A stretch of DNA of 50,395 nt from Bacillota bacterium (GCA_023401495.1 JAEXDU010000075.1:1-50395), one strand, 5' to 3'. Positions 8,528 through 16,958 are shown, counted from the stretch's first letter. Numbers and translations: made by a program. Notes: a model not told the origin generated them from the sequence alone.

Positions 8528-8556
8528 TTGACCGCCGGATGAATCTATGTTACAAT
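8528..8556 (+). promoter_or_regulatory. Promoter of rpmG-secE-nusG
   Basis: TTGACC at 8528-8533 and TACAAT at 8551-8556, spacer 17. The predicted start near 8563 leaves a leader of about 95 bases before rpmG. Confidence 0.8.
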
Positions 8557-8657
8557 ATATAATACCTCAATAAGGGGTTATTTTTTTGCGCCCTTTTAGA
8601 GGGAGGCCGTGGTCCTTTACGGATCCAATAATTTTCCGTGAAACGGGAGGTGCCGTC

Positions 8658-8807
8658 ATGAGAGTAAAAGTCACATTAGCCTGCACAGAGTGCAAACAGC
8701 GTAACTATGACACAATGAAGAACAAGAAGAACGACCCGGACAGGCTTGAGATGAATAAGTACTGCAGATTTTGCAAGAAGCATACTGTTCATAAGGAAAC
8801 GAAGTAA
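8658..8807 (+). CDS. rpmG: Ribosomal protein L33
   Basis: The 49-residue L33 of the large ribosomal subunit. It begins MRVKVTLACTECKQRNY and carries two CxxC pairs (CTEC and CRFC), the zinc-ribbon form of L33. ATG at 8658 is preceded by GGGAGG; a longer open frame upstream has no such site. It is the first gene of the rpmG-secE-nusG cluster, an order conserved in Bacillota. Confidence 0.95.
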   Translation: MRVKVTLACTECKQRNYDTMKNKKNDPDRLEMNKYCRFCKKHTVHKETK

Positions 8808-8825
8808 GTCGGAGGGAGAAAACAG

Positions 8826-9053
8826 ATGGCTGAGAAGAAACCGAACGCTCTCGTCAGATTTGGCCAGGGTGCGGCAAAGTTTTTCCGCGACTGCAAAAGC
8901 GAACTCAAGAAGATTGTCTGGCCTACCCCGAAGTCGGTGTTTAAAAATACCGGCGTGGTTCTGGCAATGATTCTGATTATCGGCCTGTTCATTTTCGGCC
9001 TGGATACCGTTTTTATGAATCTGCTGGGACTGTTTATGAATATTGCGAAGTGA
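8826..9053 (+). CDS. secE: Preprotein translocase subunit SecE
   Basis: A 75-residue single-spanning subunit that clamps SecY in the SecYEG protein-export channel. It has the conserved amphipathic helix with ELKKIVWPTPK (about 27-37) followed by one membrane helix (about 43-66), the minimal Gram-positive form. GGAGGG lies upstream of the ATG and the gene starts 18 bases after rpmG. Confidence 0.95.
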   Translation: MAEKKPNALVRFGQGAAKFFRDCKSELKKIVWPTPKSVFKNTGVVLAMILIIGLFIFGLDTVFMNLLGLFMNIAK

Positions 9054-9072
9054 GTATGCGGAGGAAATAACT

Positions 9073-9597
9073 ATGCCGGAAGACGTCAGGTGGTACGTGA
9101 TTCATACCTATTCTGGGTATGAGAACAAAGTGGCATCCAACCTGGAAAAAACGGTGGAGAATCGTCAGCTTCAGGATTTGATTCAAGAAATCCGCGTTCC
9201 GACCGAGGTCGTTACAGAGATCAAGGACGGGAAAAAACGTGAAGTGGAGCGCAAGATTTACCCCAGCTATGTTTTGGTGAAGATGGCCCTGACCGATGAA
9301 TCCTGGTATGTGGTTCGCAATATCCGCGGCTGTACCGGTTTTGTAGGCCCTACGTCCAAGCCGATCCCGCTTACCGATGAGGAAGTGGCTCGCATGGGTG
9401 TAGAGAAGAAAACCGTAGAGGTATCGTACCAGGTGGGCGACTCTGTCCATATTGTGGACGGCCCTCTGGAAGGATTTGTCGGTACAGTCGAAGAAGTGGA
9501 TCTGGACAAAAACCGTGTTCGTGTCACGGTATCGATGTTCGGACGTGAGACCCCGGTGGAGCTTGAGCTTGATCAGGCGGAGCTGGTGTCTGAGTAA
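9073..9597 (+). CDS. nusG: Transcription termination/antitermination factor NusG
   Basis: A 174-residue elongation factor that binds RNA polymerase and couples it to the ribosome. The NGN domain starts WYVIHTYSGYENKV and contains RKIYPSYVLVKM and GCTGFVG. The C-terminal KOW domain has GDSVHIVDGPLEGFVGTV. ATG at 9073 has GGAGG 8 bases before it and is favoured over an in-frame ATG at 9043 inside secE. It is transcribed with rpmG and secE; rplK follows after 115 bases that include two short GC-rich inverted repeats. Confidence 0.95.
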   Translation: MPEDVRWYVIHTYSGYENKVASNLEKTVENRQLQDLIQEIRVPTEVVTEIKDGKKREVERKIYPSYVLVKMALTDESWYVVRNIRGCTGFVGPTSKPIPLTDEEVARMGVEKKTVEVSYQVGDSVHIVDGPLEGFVGTVEEVDLDKNRVRVTVSMFGRETPVELELDQAELVSE

Positions 9598-9712
9598 ACA
9601 ATTGGTATAATAAGCGGAACTTCCGCTCATTATGAGGGGCTTGCCCCTGTGGGAGGGACGGCGCAATCGCTGCTGTTCCGCCATCTACCACGAATTTTGG
9701 AGGTGCAACAAA

Positions 9713-10138
9713 ATGGCTCAAAAGGTAACGGGCTTTATTAAGCTCCAGATACCCGCTGGCAAGGCAACCCCGGCTCCCCCGGTAGGTCCGGCTCTTGGTC
9801 AGCATGGTGTCAACATCATGGCATTTACAAAGGAATTCAATGAGCGCACAAAGAACGACGTTGGTCTGATCATCCCCGTGGTGATTACGGTTTACGCAGA
9901 CCGTTCTTTCTCGTTCATTACCAAAACTCCGCCCGCCGCGATTCTCATCAAGAAGGCCTGCGGGATCGAGAGTGGTTCGGGTGTTCCGAACAAAACGAAA
10001 GTTGCAAAGATTACCCGTGAGCAGGTCAAGAAGATTGCGGAACAGAAGATGCCCGATCTGAATGCTTCCAGCGTAGAGTCTGCCATGAGCATGGTAGCGG
10101 GAACCGCTCGCAGCATGGGCATTGAAGTCGTAGATTGA
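9713..10138 (+). CDS. rplK: Ribosomal protein L11
   Basis: 141 residues, the standard length of L11, which with 23S rRNA forms the GTPase-associated stalk base. MAQKVTGFIKLQIPAGKA and the PPVGPALGQHGVN motif are diagnostic. The ATG has GGAGGT about 8 bases upstream; an open extension to 9632 is not supported. Operon partner of rplA. Confidence 0.96.
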   Translation: MAQKVTGFIKLQIPAGKATPAPPVGPALGQHGVNIMAFTKEFNERTKNDVGLIIPVVITVYADRSFSFITKTPPAAILIKKACGIESGSGVPNKTKVAKITREQVKKIAEQKMPDLNASSVESAMSMVAGTARSMGIEVVD

Positions 10139-10192
10139 TCACCCGGGTGGGAGGAATAATCCGATTTTACCACTCAATAGGGAGGAAAACCA

Positions 10193-10891
10193 ATGAAACA
10201 CGGTAAGAAATATGTAGACGGTGCCAAACTGGTCGACCGCGCAAAGCTGTATGATCCCCAGGAAGCCCTGGAGCTGTGCGTAAAGACCGGTACCGCAAAG
10301 TTTGACGAAACAGTTGAAGTCCATGTAAAGCTGGGCGTAGACGGCCGCCATGCGGATCAGCAGGTCCGCGGTGCGATCGTTCTGCCGAACGGCACCGGCA
10401 AGCAGGTTCGCGTTCTGGCGATCTGCAAGGGCGACAACCAGAAGCTGGCTGAGGAAGCCGGTGCTGAGTTTGTCGGCGCGGAAGACATGGTTCAGAAAAT
10501 CCAGGCTGAAAACTGGATGGATTTTGACGTACTGATCACCACACCCGACATGATGGGTCTGGTTGGCCGTCTTGGTAAGGTTCTGGGCCCGCGCGGCCTG
10601 ATGCCGAACCCGAAGGCCGGTACCGTAACCCCCGACATCGCGAAAGCGATAAAAGAGGCCAAGGCCGGTAAGATCGAGTATCGTCTGGATAAAACCAACA
10701 TCATTCACTGCCCCATCGGCAAGGTTTCTTTCGGTATCGAAAAGCTGCAGGAGAACTTCTCCGCTCTGCTCGGCGCCATTGTAAAGGCTAAGCCCGCCGC
10801 TTCCAAGGGTCAGTATGTAAAGTCCTGCGTTGTGGCTTCCACCATGGGCCCCGGCGTCAGAATCAACCCCAGCAAGGTTGGCGGAATGTAA
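10193..10891 (+). CDS. rplA: Ribosomal protein L1
   Basis: 232 residues forming the L1 stalk of the large subunit. In many bacteria L1 represses its own rplK-rplA mRNA. The L1 signature region LGPRGLMPNPKAGTV lies in the middle and the C-terminus VASTMGPGVRINPSKV is typical. GGGAGG precedes the ATG and the gene follows rplK by 54 bases. Confidence 0.96.
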   Translation: MKHGKKYVDGAKLVDRAKLYDPQEALELCVKTGTAKFDETVEVHVKLGVDGRHADQQVRGAIVLPNGTGKQVRVLAICKGDNQKLAEEAGAEFVGAEDMVQKIQAENWMDFDVLITTPDMMGLVGRLGKVLGPRGLMPNPKAGTVTPDIAKAIKEAKAGKIEYRLDKTNIIHCPIGKVSFGIEKLQENFSALLGAIVKAKPAASKGQYVKSCVVASTMGPGVRINPSKVGGM

Positions 10892-10923
10892 TTTTTTGCC
10901 GCACTTGCCTGAACGGTTTTTTC

Positions 10924-10952
10924 TTGACAAGCTTTCTTTAAAATGATATAGT
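10924..10952 (+). promoter_or_regulatory. Promoter of rplJ-rplL
   Basis: TTGACA at 10924-10929, spacer 17, TATAGT at 10947-10952, with an upstream TGA giving an extended -10. Transcription should start near 10959, at the head of the L10 leader. Confidence 0.85.
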
Positions 10953-10958
10953 ATGTAA

Positions 10959-11106
10959 AGCTGTTCTTTATCCAAAGACAGCAGGTGCGTATGCTTAATG
11001 AAACCGTTCTTTCGGTTTCGGCCTGCCGAGGAAAGAGCCGTTCACTTTATTTGTCTAGTGATTAGTCAAGTGACGCCTTTCCTGCGCCTGCAGGAAAGGC
11101 TTTTTT
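10959..11106 (+). ncRNA. Ribosomal protein L10 leader
   Basis: Between the promoter and rplJ lies a structured leader of about 150 bases. It includes the inverted pair AAACCG/CGGTTT (around 11002-11017), the GGCCTGCCGAGGAAAGAGCCG segment region at 11020-11041 (kink-turn-like), and a terminator at its end. This matches the L10 leader family in Bacillota, where L10(L12)4 binding controls rplJ-rplL readthrough. The boundaries are estimated from the predicted transcription start and the terminator. Confidence 0.75.
11075..11106 (+). terminator. Attenuator terminator of the L10 leader
   Basis: An 11-bp perfect stem (11075-11085 with 11090-11100, loop GCCT) followed by TTTTTT, 45 bases before the rplJ start. 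Its place after the leader structure indicates regulated attenuation. Confidence 0.85.
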
Positions 11107-11151
11107 ATTGGAATACGCACGATTCCTTTGGATCGATGGAGGTGAATACAT

Positions 11152-11688
11152 TTGCCAAGTGAGAAGATTTTAGCGGAAAAGCAGCAGTATGTTGCTGAAC
11201 TGAAAGAAAGCCTCAAGTCCGCTTGCGTCGGTGTGATCGTCAGCTATAAGGGCATCACAGTGGCGGAGGACACCAAGCTCAGAAAAGATCTGCGTGAGGC
11301 TGGCGATACCTACCGCGTGGTAAAGAACACCCTGTTGTCCCGTGCGCTGAAAGACGCAGGGATCGAGGGTCTGGATCAGGTACTGGAAGGCACCACCGCA
11401 ATTGCTTACAGCAATGATAACTATGTATCCGGTGCAAAGATTCTGTCTGCGTTTGCAGATAAGAGCAAGACTTTTGAGATCAAAGCGGGTTTTGTTGACG
11501 GCGGCGCCGTTGATGCTGCTGCGGTCAAAGAGCTGGCGGAGCTGCCCTCGAAAGAGGTTCTGGTTGCGAAGGCTCTGGGCGGCCTGAATGCCCCCATTAC
11601 CGGTTTCGTCACTGTGCTGAACGGAACCATGAAAGGCCTCGTCGTCGCGCTCAACGCGATCGCCGAGAAGCAGGCTGCAAACGCCTGA
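11152..11688 (+). CDS. rplJ: Ribosomal protein L10
   Basis: 178 residues, the base of the L7/L12 stalk. The N-terminal RNA-binding domain contains VVSYKGITVAEDTKLRKDLREAG-type sequence (here starting VIVSYKG) and RVVKNTLLSRAL; a C-terminal helix binds L7/L12. Translation starts at a TTG codon with GGAGGTG upstream. Expression depends on the leader just before it. Confidence 0.95.
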   Translation: MPSEKILAEKQQYVAELKESLKSACVGVIVSYKGITVAEDTKLRKDLREAGDTYRVVKNTLLSRALKDAGIEGLDQVLEGTTAIAYSNDNYVSGAKILSAFADKSKTFEIKAGFVDGGAVDAAAVKELAELPSKEVLVAKALGGLNAPITGFVTVLNGTMKGLVVALNAIAEKQAANA

Positions 11689-11728
11689 TTTCTAAAAATT
11701 ATTTAAATTTTGATTTGGAGGTTTCATC

Positions 11729-12103
11729 ATGTCTGATAAAGTTGTTAAGTTGATTGAAGATGTTAAGGCTCTGACCGTTCTCGAGCTGTCCGAGCTCGTT
11801 AAGGCTCTGGAAGAGGAGTTCGGCGTTTCCGCTGCTGCTCCGGTTGCTGTTGCTGCTGCTCCGGTTGCCGCTGCTCCGGTTGCTGAAGAGAAGACCGAGT
11901 TTGACGTTGTGCTGAAGGCTGCCGGCGCCAACAAGATCCAGGTTATCAAGGTTGTTCGCGAGATCACCGGCCTGGGCCTGAAGGAAGCGAAAGAGCTCGT
12001 TGACGGCGCTCCCAAGAACGTTAAAGAGGGTGCTTCCAAGGACGACGCTGAGGCTATCAAAGCAAAGCTGACCGAGGCTGGCGCAGAAGTCGAAGTGAAA
12101 TAA
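11729..12103 (+). CDS. rplL: Ribosomal protein L7/L12
   Basis: 124 residues. The N-terminal dimerisation helix (VKLIEDVKALTVLELSELV) is followed by an Ala/Pro/Val hinge (APVAVAAAPVAAAPVA) and the factor-binding C-terminal domain (KTEFDVVLKAAGANK, KVVREITGLGLKEAK). It recruits translation factors to the ribosome. GGAGG precedes the ATG, and the terminator at 12118-12156 closes the rplJ-rplL unit. Confidence 0.96.
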   Translation: MSDKVVKLIEDVKALTVLELSELVKALEEEFGVSAAAPVAVAAAPVAAAPVAEEKTEFDVVLKAAGANKIQVIKVVREITGLGLKEAKELVDGAPKNVKEGASKDDAEAIKAKLTEAGAEVEVK

Positions 12104-12117
12104 GTTTTTTCACAATC

Positions 12118-12156
12118 AAAAGGATGCTGTGGATTTTCCGCGGCATCCTTTTTTCT
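12118..12156 (+). terminator. Terminator of rplJ-rplL
   Basis: A 14-15 bp stem with two G-T wobbles (12119-12133 with 12138-12152), a 4-base loop and a TTTTTT tail beginning inside the stem end. Confidence 0.85.
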
Positions 12157-12209
12157 TATGTTCCATAGAGATTTGGCTTCTCTTTTTGCAGAAAAATTTT
12201 ACAAAATGG

Positions 12210-12238
12210 TTGACAATAACGGGATGGCCTGCTAGGGT
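12210..12238 (+). promoter_or_regulatory. Promoter of the membrane-anchored protein gene
   Basis: TTGACA at 12210-12215, spacer 17, TAGGGT at 12233-12238 preceded by TGC (extended -10). It leaves a leader of about 100 bases before the start at 12344. Confidence 0.6.
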
Positions 12239-12343
12239 TAGGGAAGAAACTTCGGCAGTGTTTTCAGAGCGATCCCTGCTTCAAAACAGCCGGAGTGTGG
12301 GGAATAAAGCATCAAAAATCATGATTACAAAGGGAGTGACGCC

Positions 12344-13015
12344 ATGTCGGCTAGGTATATGAAAAAACCAATCAGAGTGAGCAGACTTTGGATTTTGATC
12401 TGCGTTGTGCTGGCTCTGGTTGTGGGGACGATCGCATACTTTTGGGTGACACAGGGACGCTTTCCCCTGGCCCCGGCAGCATCTCAGGCCGGGAGCGAAC
12501 CGGTCAGCTCTCAGCAGAGCGGCACTGCGGGGATTTCTTCCGCGTTGGAGTCGTCTGCCGCCGTGGATTCCGGGAGTTCGTCTTCCGCAGTGATGAACGC
12601 GCTGATTTACACCAACAAGGAATATGGCTTTACCTTTGCCCTGCCGCAGGATTTTGAGGGATACACCATTCTGAATGAGGAGTGGGAGGGAACCGACATC
12701 AAGAATACCGCCAGTAAGGCGCGGGTGTTCAAGGGCCCGCAGATTACCATCCGTGATCCGCGGTGGACCAGCCAGGTTCCGCGTCAGGATATTCCGATCA
12801 TGATTTTGACGGTGGATCAGTGGAACCAGCTTCAGAACGGAGAATTCTCCATCGGAGCGGCGCCGATCAATCCCAGCGAGCTGGGCCAGAATTCAAAATA
12901 TGTCTTTGCTCTGCCCGCCCGGTACAACTATGCGTTCCCCGAGGGCTACGAAGAGGTGCAGACCATTCTGGATGGCAGTCCTCTTGCTGCCTTTGAGCCA
13001 GCTTCGAAGAAATAG
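12344..13015 (+). CDS. Membrane-anchored extracytoplasmic protein, unknown function
   Basis: A 223-residue protein with a basic N-terminus, one membrane helix (about 15-36), a Ser/Ala/Gln-rich linker (about 42-85) and a C-terminal globular domain starting IYTNKEYGFTFALPQDFEGY. The domain start resembles the beta-rich extracellular domains that follow lipoprotein or signal-anchor leaders in many Clostridia (YxNxxYGFxFxLP). No catalytic motif is seen. GGGAGTG precedes the ATG at 12344. It is monocistronic or transcribed with the GNAT gene 42 bases downstream, as no terminator separates them. Confidence 0.65.
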   Translation: MSARYMKKPIRVSRLWILICVVLALVVGTIAYFWVTQGRFPLAPAASQAGSEPVSSQQSGTAGISSALESSAAVDSGSSSSAVMNALIYTNKEYGFTFALPQDFEGYTILNEEWEGTDIKNTASKARVFKGPQITIRDPRWTSQVPRQDIPIMILTVDQWNQLQNGEFSIGAAPINPSELGQNSKYVFALPARYNYAFPEGYEEVQTILDGSPLAAFEPASKK

Positions 13016-13057
13016 GCTTCATTTCATTCAAGAATCTGGTGTAAAGGGGCTGGTTTT

Positions 13058-13534
13058 ATGAATGATTTCAAATGGGAGCCCCTTTCTGCGAACCATGCGG
13101 AAGAGTTGCTGGCCCTGTGGGGAGACAGAGATGTCGTCCGTTACACTGCGATTCCAGCCCCCTGCTCACTGGAGCAGATACGCAGCAGAATTGATTCCCT
13201 GTCTGCTTTTGACGTGTTTGTGATTCGGATGGAAGGCGAAGCAATAGGCGTTGTCGGCTGTATTCGCATGGATGGACCGGAAGAACGGTATGGAGTTTTT
13301 TACCAGCTGAAAAAGATTTTCTGGGGAAAAGGGCTTGCGACTCGCGCGGTGGAGCAGCTGCTGATGAAAATAAAGGAAAAATCCCCCTCCGCCGTTTTTT
13401 ACGCGGATGTTGTCGCCGGTAATATTGCCAGCGAAAGAATATTGCAGCACTTCCATTTTCATTGCATTTCCGTTGAAGAAGACGGATTTGAACGGGATGG
13501 TATCAAGCGGGCCGTGCGAAAGTATAAGCTGTAA
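13058..13534 (+). CDS. GNAT family N-acetyltransferase (RimJ/RimL type)
   Basis: 158 residues with the layout of ribosomal-protein- or small-molecule-acetylating GNATs: WEPLSANHAEELLALWGD at the N-terminus, the central substrate strands, and the acetyl-CoA loop in KIFWGKGLATRAVEQL (about 87-102, matching the Q/RxxGxG/A pattern as GKGLAT). The acceptor is unknown. The ribosome-binding site is weak (AAAGGGG), so translation may depend on the upstream gene. The perfect hairpin at 13571-13612 ends the transcript. Confidence 0.8.
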   Translation: MNDFKWEPLSANHAEELLALWGDRDVVRYTAIPAPCSLEQIRSRIDSLSAFDVFVIRMEGEAIGVVGCIRMDGPEERYGVFYQLKKIFWGKGLATRAVEQLLMKIKEKSPSAVFYADVVAGNIASERILQHFHFHCISVEEDGFERDGIKRAVRKYKL

Positions 13535-13570
13535 TGAGAAAGCGCAGAAGAGCTGCTTTCTGCACGATGA

Positions 13571-13612
13571 AAACAGAGAGACCAACCCAAAACGGGTTGG
13601 TCTCTCTGTTTT
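13571..13612. terminator. Bidirectional terminator between convergent genes
   Basis: An 18-bp perfect stem (13571-13588 with 13594-13611, loop AAAAC), ending in TTT on both strands. Confidence 0.88.
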
Positions 13613-13639
13613 GTCACAGCATGGACGCGGCGCTGTTCT

Positions 13640-14491
13640 TTATTTTTTCACAACGGGAATCCATACCTCATACTGAGCGTTCTGCGGATCAGGGCTGAAA
13701 TATACTTCAATGTCCGGTCCGTTGTCATACTCGTATCCCGAGGTGGGGAGCCACTCCGCCATGATTCGCTGTTCAAGCTGCTGGATCGACTGCGGGCATT
13801 GGCCTGCGCCGGAAAAGATCGCCCAGGTAAACGACGGTACGGTGTATTCCTCCAACGTGTCGCCGGTTGCCTGCGTACTCGCGGCCGCGATCCAATATCT
13901 CCACTCCTCTGTGCAGCCGCATACGCTGATCCCCAGGATGCCTCTCGGCTCGCTGTCCATCATAGATGCCAGACGCTGCACTGTGCCGTCTGTGGCGGCC
14001 TTTTGCCACATCTGCGGTACGATCTCAAAGTTTTTCTCAATTTCACTGTACAGCGGCTGTGAGACCCCTACAATGCGGAACGCCTCTTTCTGTTCAATTC
14101 GGTAGTTCATTTCTTCCACTCCTTTGATCGTGATGGTAAAGCTGATCGGAGGGAATGACTTGATCTCTGCGCCCCGCTCCCGGATCAGGGAAGGGGCGAT
14201 TCCGTGAACGCTCTGAAAAGCCCGGTTAAACGCAGTGGGGGAAGTATAGCCGTATTTCATCGCGACGTCTATGATCTTTGCTTCCTTGTCCTGCAGATCG
14301 ACCGCTGCCAGCGACATTCGTCTTTTGCGGATGTATTCGGACAGCGGAACCTCCGCCATGTAGGCGAACATCCTCTGAAAGTGATACGGCGAGCAGCAGG
14401 CGATTTGGGCGAGCTGCTCATAATCGATTTCCTCTGTCAAATGCTCTTCCATATAACGGATGGTCTTGTTTAACCGGTTGATCCATTCCAT
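13640..14491 (-). CDS. AraC-family regulator with GyrI-like effector domain
   Basis: A 283-residue transcription factor. The N-terminal 110 residues contain two helix-turn-helix motifs of the AraC type (YEQLAQIACCSPYHFQRMF and the VAMKYGYTSPTAFNRAFQ region). The rest (about 140-283) is a GyrI/SOUL-like ligand-binding domain (EAFRIVGVSQPL, then FTWAIFSG and a terminal YEVWIPV), as in Rob and BmrR-like multidrug regulators. The start is placed at ATG 14491, since AAGGAG lies 10 bases upstream; in-frame codons further upstream have no such site. Target genes are not obvious from the neighbourhood. It ends at the shared terminator. Confidence 0.85.
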   Translation of the reverse strand: MEWINRLNKTIRYMEEHLTEEIDYEQLAQIACCSPYHFQRMFAYMAEVPLSEYIRKRRMSLAAVDLQDKEAKIIDVAMKYGYTSPTAFNRAFQSVHGIAPSLIRERGAEIKSFPPISFTITIKGVEEMNYRIEQKEAFRIVGVSQPLYSEIEKNFEIVPQMWQKAATDGTVQRLASMMDSEPRGILGISVCGCTEEWRYWIAAASTQATGDTLEEYTVPSFTWAIFSGAGQCPQSIQQLEQRIMAEWLPTSGYEYDNGPDIEVYFSPDPQNAQYEVWIPVVKK

Positions 14492-14756
14492 GTCATTCTC
14501 GCTCCTTGTCATAAAGTATAATGAGAATTCGATGTGCCGTCCTCTCTTTTCCTGCACGAATCGGCGAGGGAGTGGATAACGGCACTAAAAAACAACATCT
14601 ATGAGACGATGGATATTTTTCTGTTTGTCCAATATATTTCAGATTTAGCACATATTACTGGAACAAGCAGTAAATATCGCAGGAAATAAATTACCAAGAC
14701 CATGCTGTTTTCATGGGGTCACGAGCAGTCTGATAGGATTGAAAGGAGTCATTGTC

Positions 14757-14906
14757 ATGAATGACAAATTGCTGCAGGAGCTTGAACTGATCGATGTTCA
14801 GTTAAATACGATTATCAAGAATCAGGTGTTGATCTGCCAAAAAATCAAGGAGCTGAAGATGCAGCAGCGTGAAAAAGCGGCAGTCTTATCTCCCGGCCAA
14901 GGCTGA
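14757..14906 (+). CDS. Small coiled-coil protein of 49 residues
   Basis: ATG at 14757 is preceded by GAAAGGAG at a good distance and opens a 49-codon frame (MNDKLLQELELIDVQLNTII and so on) ending at TGA 14904-14906. The protein is nearly all helix with leucine/isoleucine heptad spacing through residues 5-36 and a basic end, as expected of a short coiled coil. No family is recognised. It has 79 bases before the next gene on the same strand, where a separate promoter is seen. The ribosome-binding site and regular amphipathic pattern argue that it is real. Confidence 0.5.
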   Translation: MNDKLLQELELIDVQLNTIIKNQVLICQKIKELKMQQREKAAVLSPGQG

Positions 14907-14925
14907 GTGCTGCCAGTAATTCCCT

Positions 14926-14954
14926 TTGTTCTCCTTTCTCCATTTTGATATAAT
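14926..14954 (+). promoter_or_regulatory. Promoter of the four-helix membrane protein gene
   Basis: TTGTTC at 14926-14931, spacer 17, TATAAT at 14949-14954 with TGA directly before it (extended -10). Confidence 0.6.
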
Positions 14955-14985
14955 TTTACAGAAGTCAAAAAATGGAGGAAAAGGG

Positions 14986-15756
14986 ATGGAACAGTGGAAT
15001 GTCCTGGTAAATGGCAGGACACATGAAATTATTTTTGAAGGCGGCACTCTTTTAGGGAAAGGAAAATTTAGGATTGACGATCAGCCGGTGCGCGGTACGG
15101 CTGTTTTGGTAAAAAAGGTTGGAATGTTTTATCCCATAGAGATCGAAAACAGCGAGCTGTTTTTAAAATGCGATCTGAAAAACCATCCGGTGGATATGAT
15201 CCAGGACGGCCGGTACCTGGCGGCCGGCACTCCGCTTGAGGAGGAGCTACGGGAGACGCTGCAGCAATCCGTAGAGGCACGGGATCCGCTGACAGCGAAG
15301 GATCGATCTGCAATGGGATCGCTTCTAACCTTCACCGTACTTACATATGTCAATATGGTTCTTTTTCTGGTGGATGCGTCCGTCACATTCCCGTTCAGCG
15401 CGGTCGTTCCGGAGATTGTGCTGGAACTGTTTTCCATTGCAGAGGGTCCGTTTGCCTTTCCGATGGCTGTCGCCGTTTTGGTTTCTGTGGCTCTTGCTTC
15501 CGTGTATTTGCTCCTGTATTGGAGAGCCCGAAAAAACAACAGTCTTTGGCCTGTGATTGTCTCTCTGATTCTGGTGGCGGCAGATACATTGGTGGTGCTT
15601 TTTTTAGCGGTGGACGATTTTTCTTATTATATGGTCGATATCGCATTCCACCTGTGGATGCTCTGGTCTTTGGCTCAATTGTGGAGCGTGCGCAGCAAAA
15701 AGAGAAAACAGCTTCTCTTTGAGGAAAATCCCGTGGAATATCCGTCTATGAAATAA
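14986..15756 (+). CDS. Membrane protein with cytoplasmic N-terminal domain, unknown function
   Basis: 256 residues. The first 110 form a soluble, beta-rich domain (WNVLVNGRTHEIIFEGGTLLGKGKF). Four hydrophobic helices follow at about 113-130, 160-180, 188-210 and 215-230, and a basic tail (RSKKRKQ) marks the cytoplasmic end. ATG at 14986 is chosen because AATGGAGGAAAAGGG provides the ribosome-binding site; the open frame extends upstream to 14926 without one. No family is recognised, although the domain order suggests a sensor or regulated membrane protein. The terminator at 15785-15819 follows. Confidence 0.65.
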   Translation: MEQWNVLVNGRTHEIIFEGGTLLGKGKFRIDDQPVRGTAVLVKKVGMFYPIEIENSELFLKCDLKNHPVDMIQDGRYLAAGTPLEEELRETLQQSVEARDPLTAKDRSAMGSLLTFTVLTYVNMVLFLVDASVTFPFSAVVPEIVLELFSIAEGPFAFPMAVAVLVSVALASVYLLLYWRARKNNSLWPVIVSLILVAADTLVVLFLAVDDFSYYMVDIAFHLWMLWSLAQLWSVRSKKRKQLLFEENPVEYPSMK

Positions 15757-15784
15757 CGTCAGGAAGAAAGTCAAATAGATACAT

Positions 15785-15819
15785 CCCCGCTCCGAATGGT
15801 TTTCGGTGCGGGGCTTTTT
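15785..15819 (+). terminator. Terminator of the four-helix membrane protein gene
   Basis: A stem of CCCCGC/GCGGGG plus CCGAA/TTCGG with one T-T mismatch, then CTTTTTA. Confidence 0.75.
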
Positions 15820-16000
15820 ATATCATTTTTACGCTTGCTTGCAACCTTTTACAATACTGCCCGCAATCTTCATACAAGTGGCAGACGGAATTTCTGCCCT
15901 GTTACTTTCGATTCAGTTGGCTATTTTAGGTAGGAATCGATTTATAGGGAAGACACAGTGCAGGAAACGGTAAAATGCCGCCATATCCGGCACCAGACTT

Positions 16001-16900
16001 TTATGTTTGCATCTTTTGTTTACGATATTTGCCAGGGGTGTAACCCATCATCTCACGAAATGTTTTTGTAAAATAGCTGGTATCCTGAAAACCGCATTCT
16101 GTACCGATCGCTCCCACATTTTTATTTGTGGTTAATAACAGGTCAGCAGCTTTTTGAATGCGCAGCTGTTTTACATACTGAATCGGCGGAATTCCAATCA
16201 TATGATGAAAACAGCGCAGGCACTCGCTTTCGCTTACCATGATGCTTTTTGCAATTCGCGATATGTTCAATTCCTCAGAATAATGCTCCTGTATGTATTG
16301 CAGCATGGTTTTCATTCTGTCTGCATCCCGAAACTCTTTGTCGGAGAGGCGGCTTTGAACAGAAGGACAGTTGCTGTTGAGTAGAAAGACCAATTGCGAC
16401 AAAGCGTTTCGCACTTGTAATTCATATCCCACGTTCTCTGTTAAGGTACTTTCCCATGCTGTTTCAATGGCGCAGATGATTTCCTGATGCCAGAGAGCAG
16501 AGTGGTCAAAGTGGCTGCATTTCAGCGCTGCGTTTTGCAGCAAAGGCTGAATGTAGTTCTGCCAAAAGATACTGTCGATACTTCCCCCTACCAAACGAGG
16601 ATGAAATACAATGGAATGAAGACGGCACCCAACTGATTTCTGCATATACACGGCGTGAAGAATACCCGCATTGATGAAAAAGCCTTCTCCCTGTTTTACG
16701 GTGAATTGTTCGGAACCTGCAGAAATCATGGCACAGCCTTCCGTTATGACGATTGCTTCCAATTCATCGTGCCAATGCCAGGGAACTGGGTCAGAGGAAA
16801 GATCTTCATCATAACAAGCAATCGGAAAAAGCGCAGAGCCGTGGTCATTGATCTCTCTGCCCTGCTTATTTGTTTTCAGGTTGCATTTTAGTAAGACCAT
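16001..16900 (-). CDS. AraC-family regulator with cupin sensor domain
   Basis: A 299-residue regulator. The N-terminal half (about 30-130) is a cupin with PVPWHWHDELEAIVITEG and GEGFFINAGILHAV, typical of sugar- or metabolite-sensing AraC proteins. The C-terminal 100 residues carry two helix-turn-helix motifs (LNISRIAKSIMVSESECLRC and VGAIGTECGFQDTSYFTKTF) ending in the family signature GYTPGKYR. CGGAGG lies 4 bases before ATG 16900. It is divergent from an MFS transporter with a palindrome in the 106-base gap, so control of the transporter is the likely role. Confidence 0.87.
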   Translation of the reverse strand: MVLLKCNLKTNKQGREINDHGSALFPIACYDEDLSSDPVPWHWHDELEAIVITEGCAMISAGSEQFTVKQGEGFFINAGILHAVYMQKSVGCRLHSIVFHPRLVGGSIDSIFWQNYIQPLLQNAALKCSHFDHSALWHQEIICAIETAWESTLTENVGYELQVRNALSQLVFLLNSNCPSVQSRLSDKEFRDADRMKTMLQYIQEHYSEELNISRIAKSIMVSESECLRCFHHMIGIPPIQYVKQLRIQKAADLLLTTNKNVGAIGTECGFQDTSYFTKTFREMMGYTPGKYRKQKMQT

Positions 16901-16936
16901 ATATCCTCCGAATTGAAGGTATTCTCATATAAAATA

Positions 16937-16958
16937 GGAGATATATTGATACATCTCC
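16937..16958. promoter_or_regulatory. Imperfect palindrome, candidate operator
   Basis: The 22 bases run GGAGATATAT-TG-ATACATCTCC; nine of ten positions are complementary. The site sits between the divergent AraC regulator and MFS transporter genes, 15 bases upstream of a TATAAT box (16973-16978) for the transporter. Confidence 0.5.
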
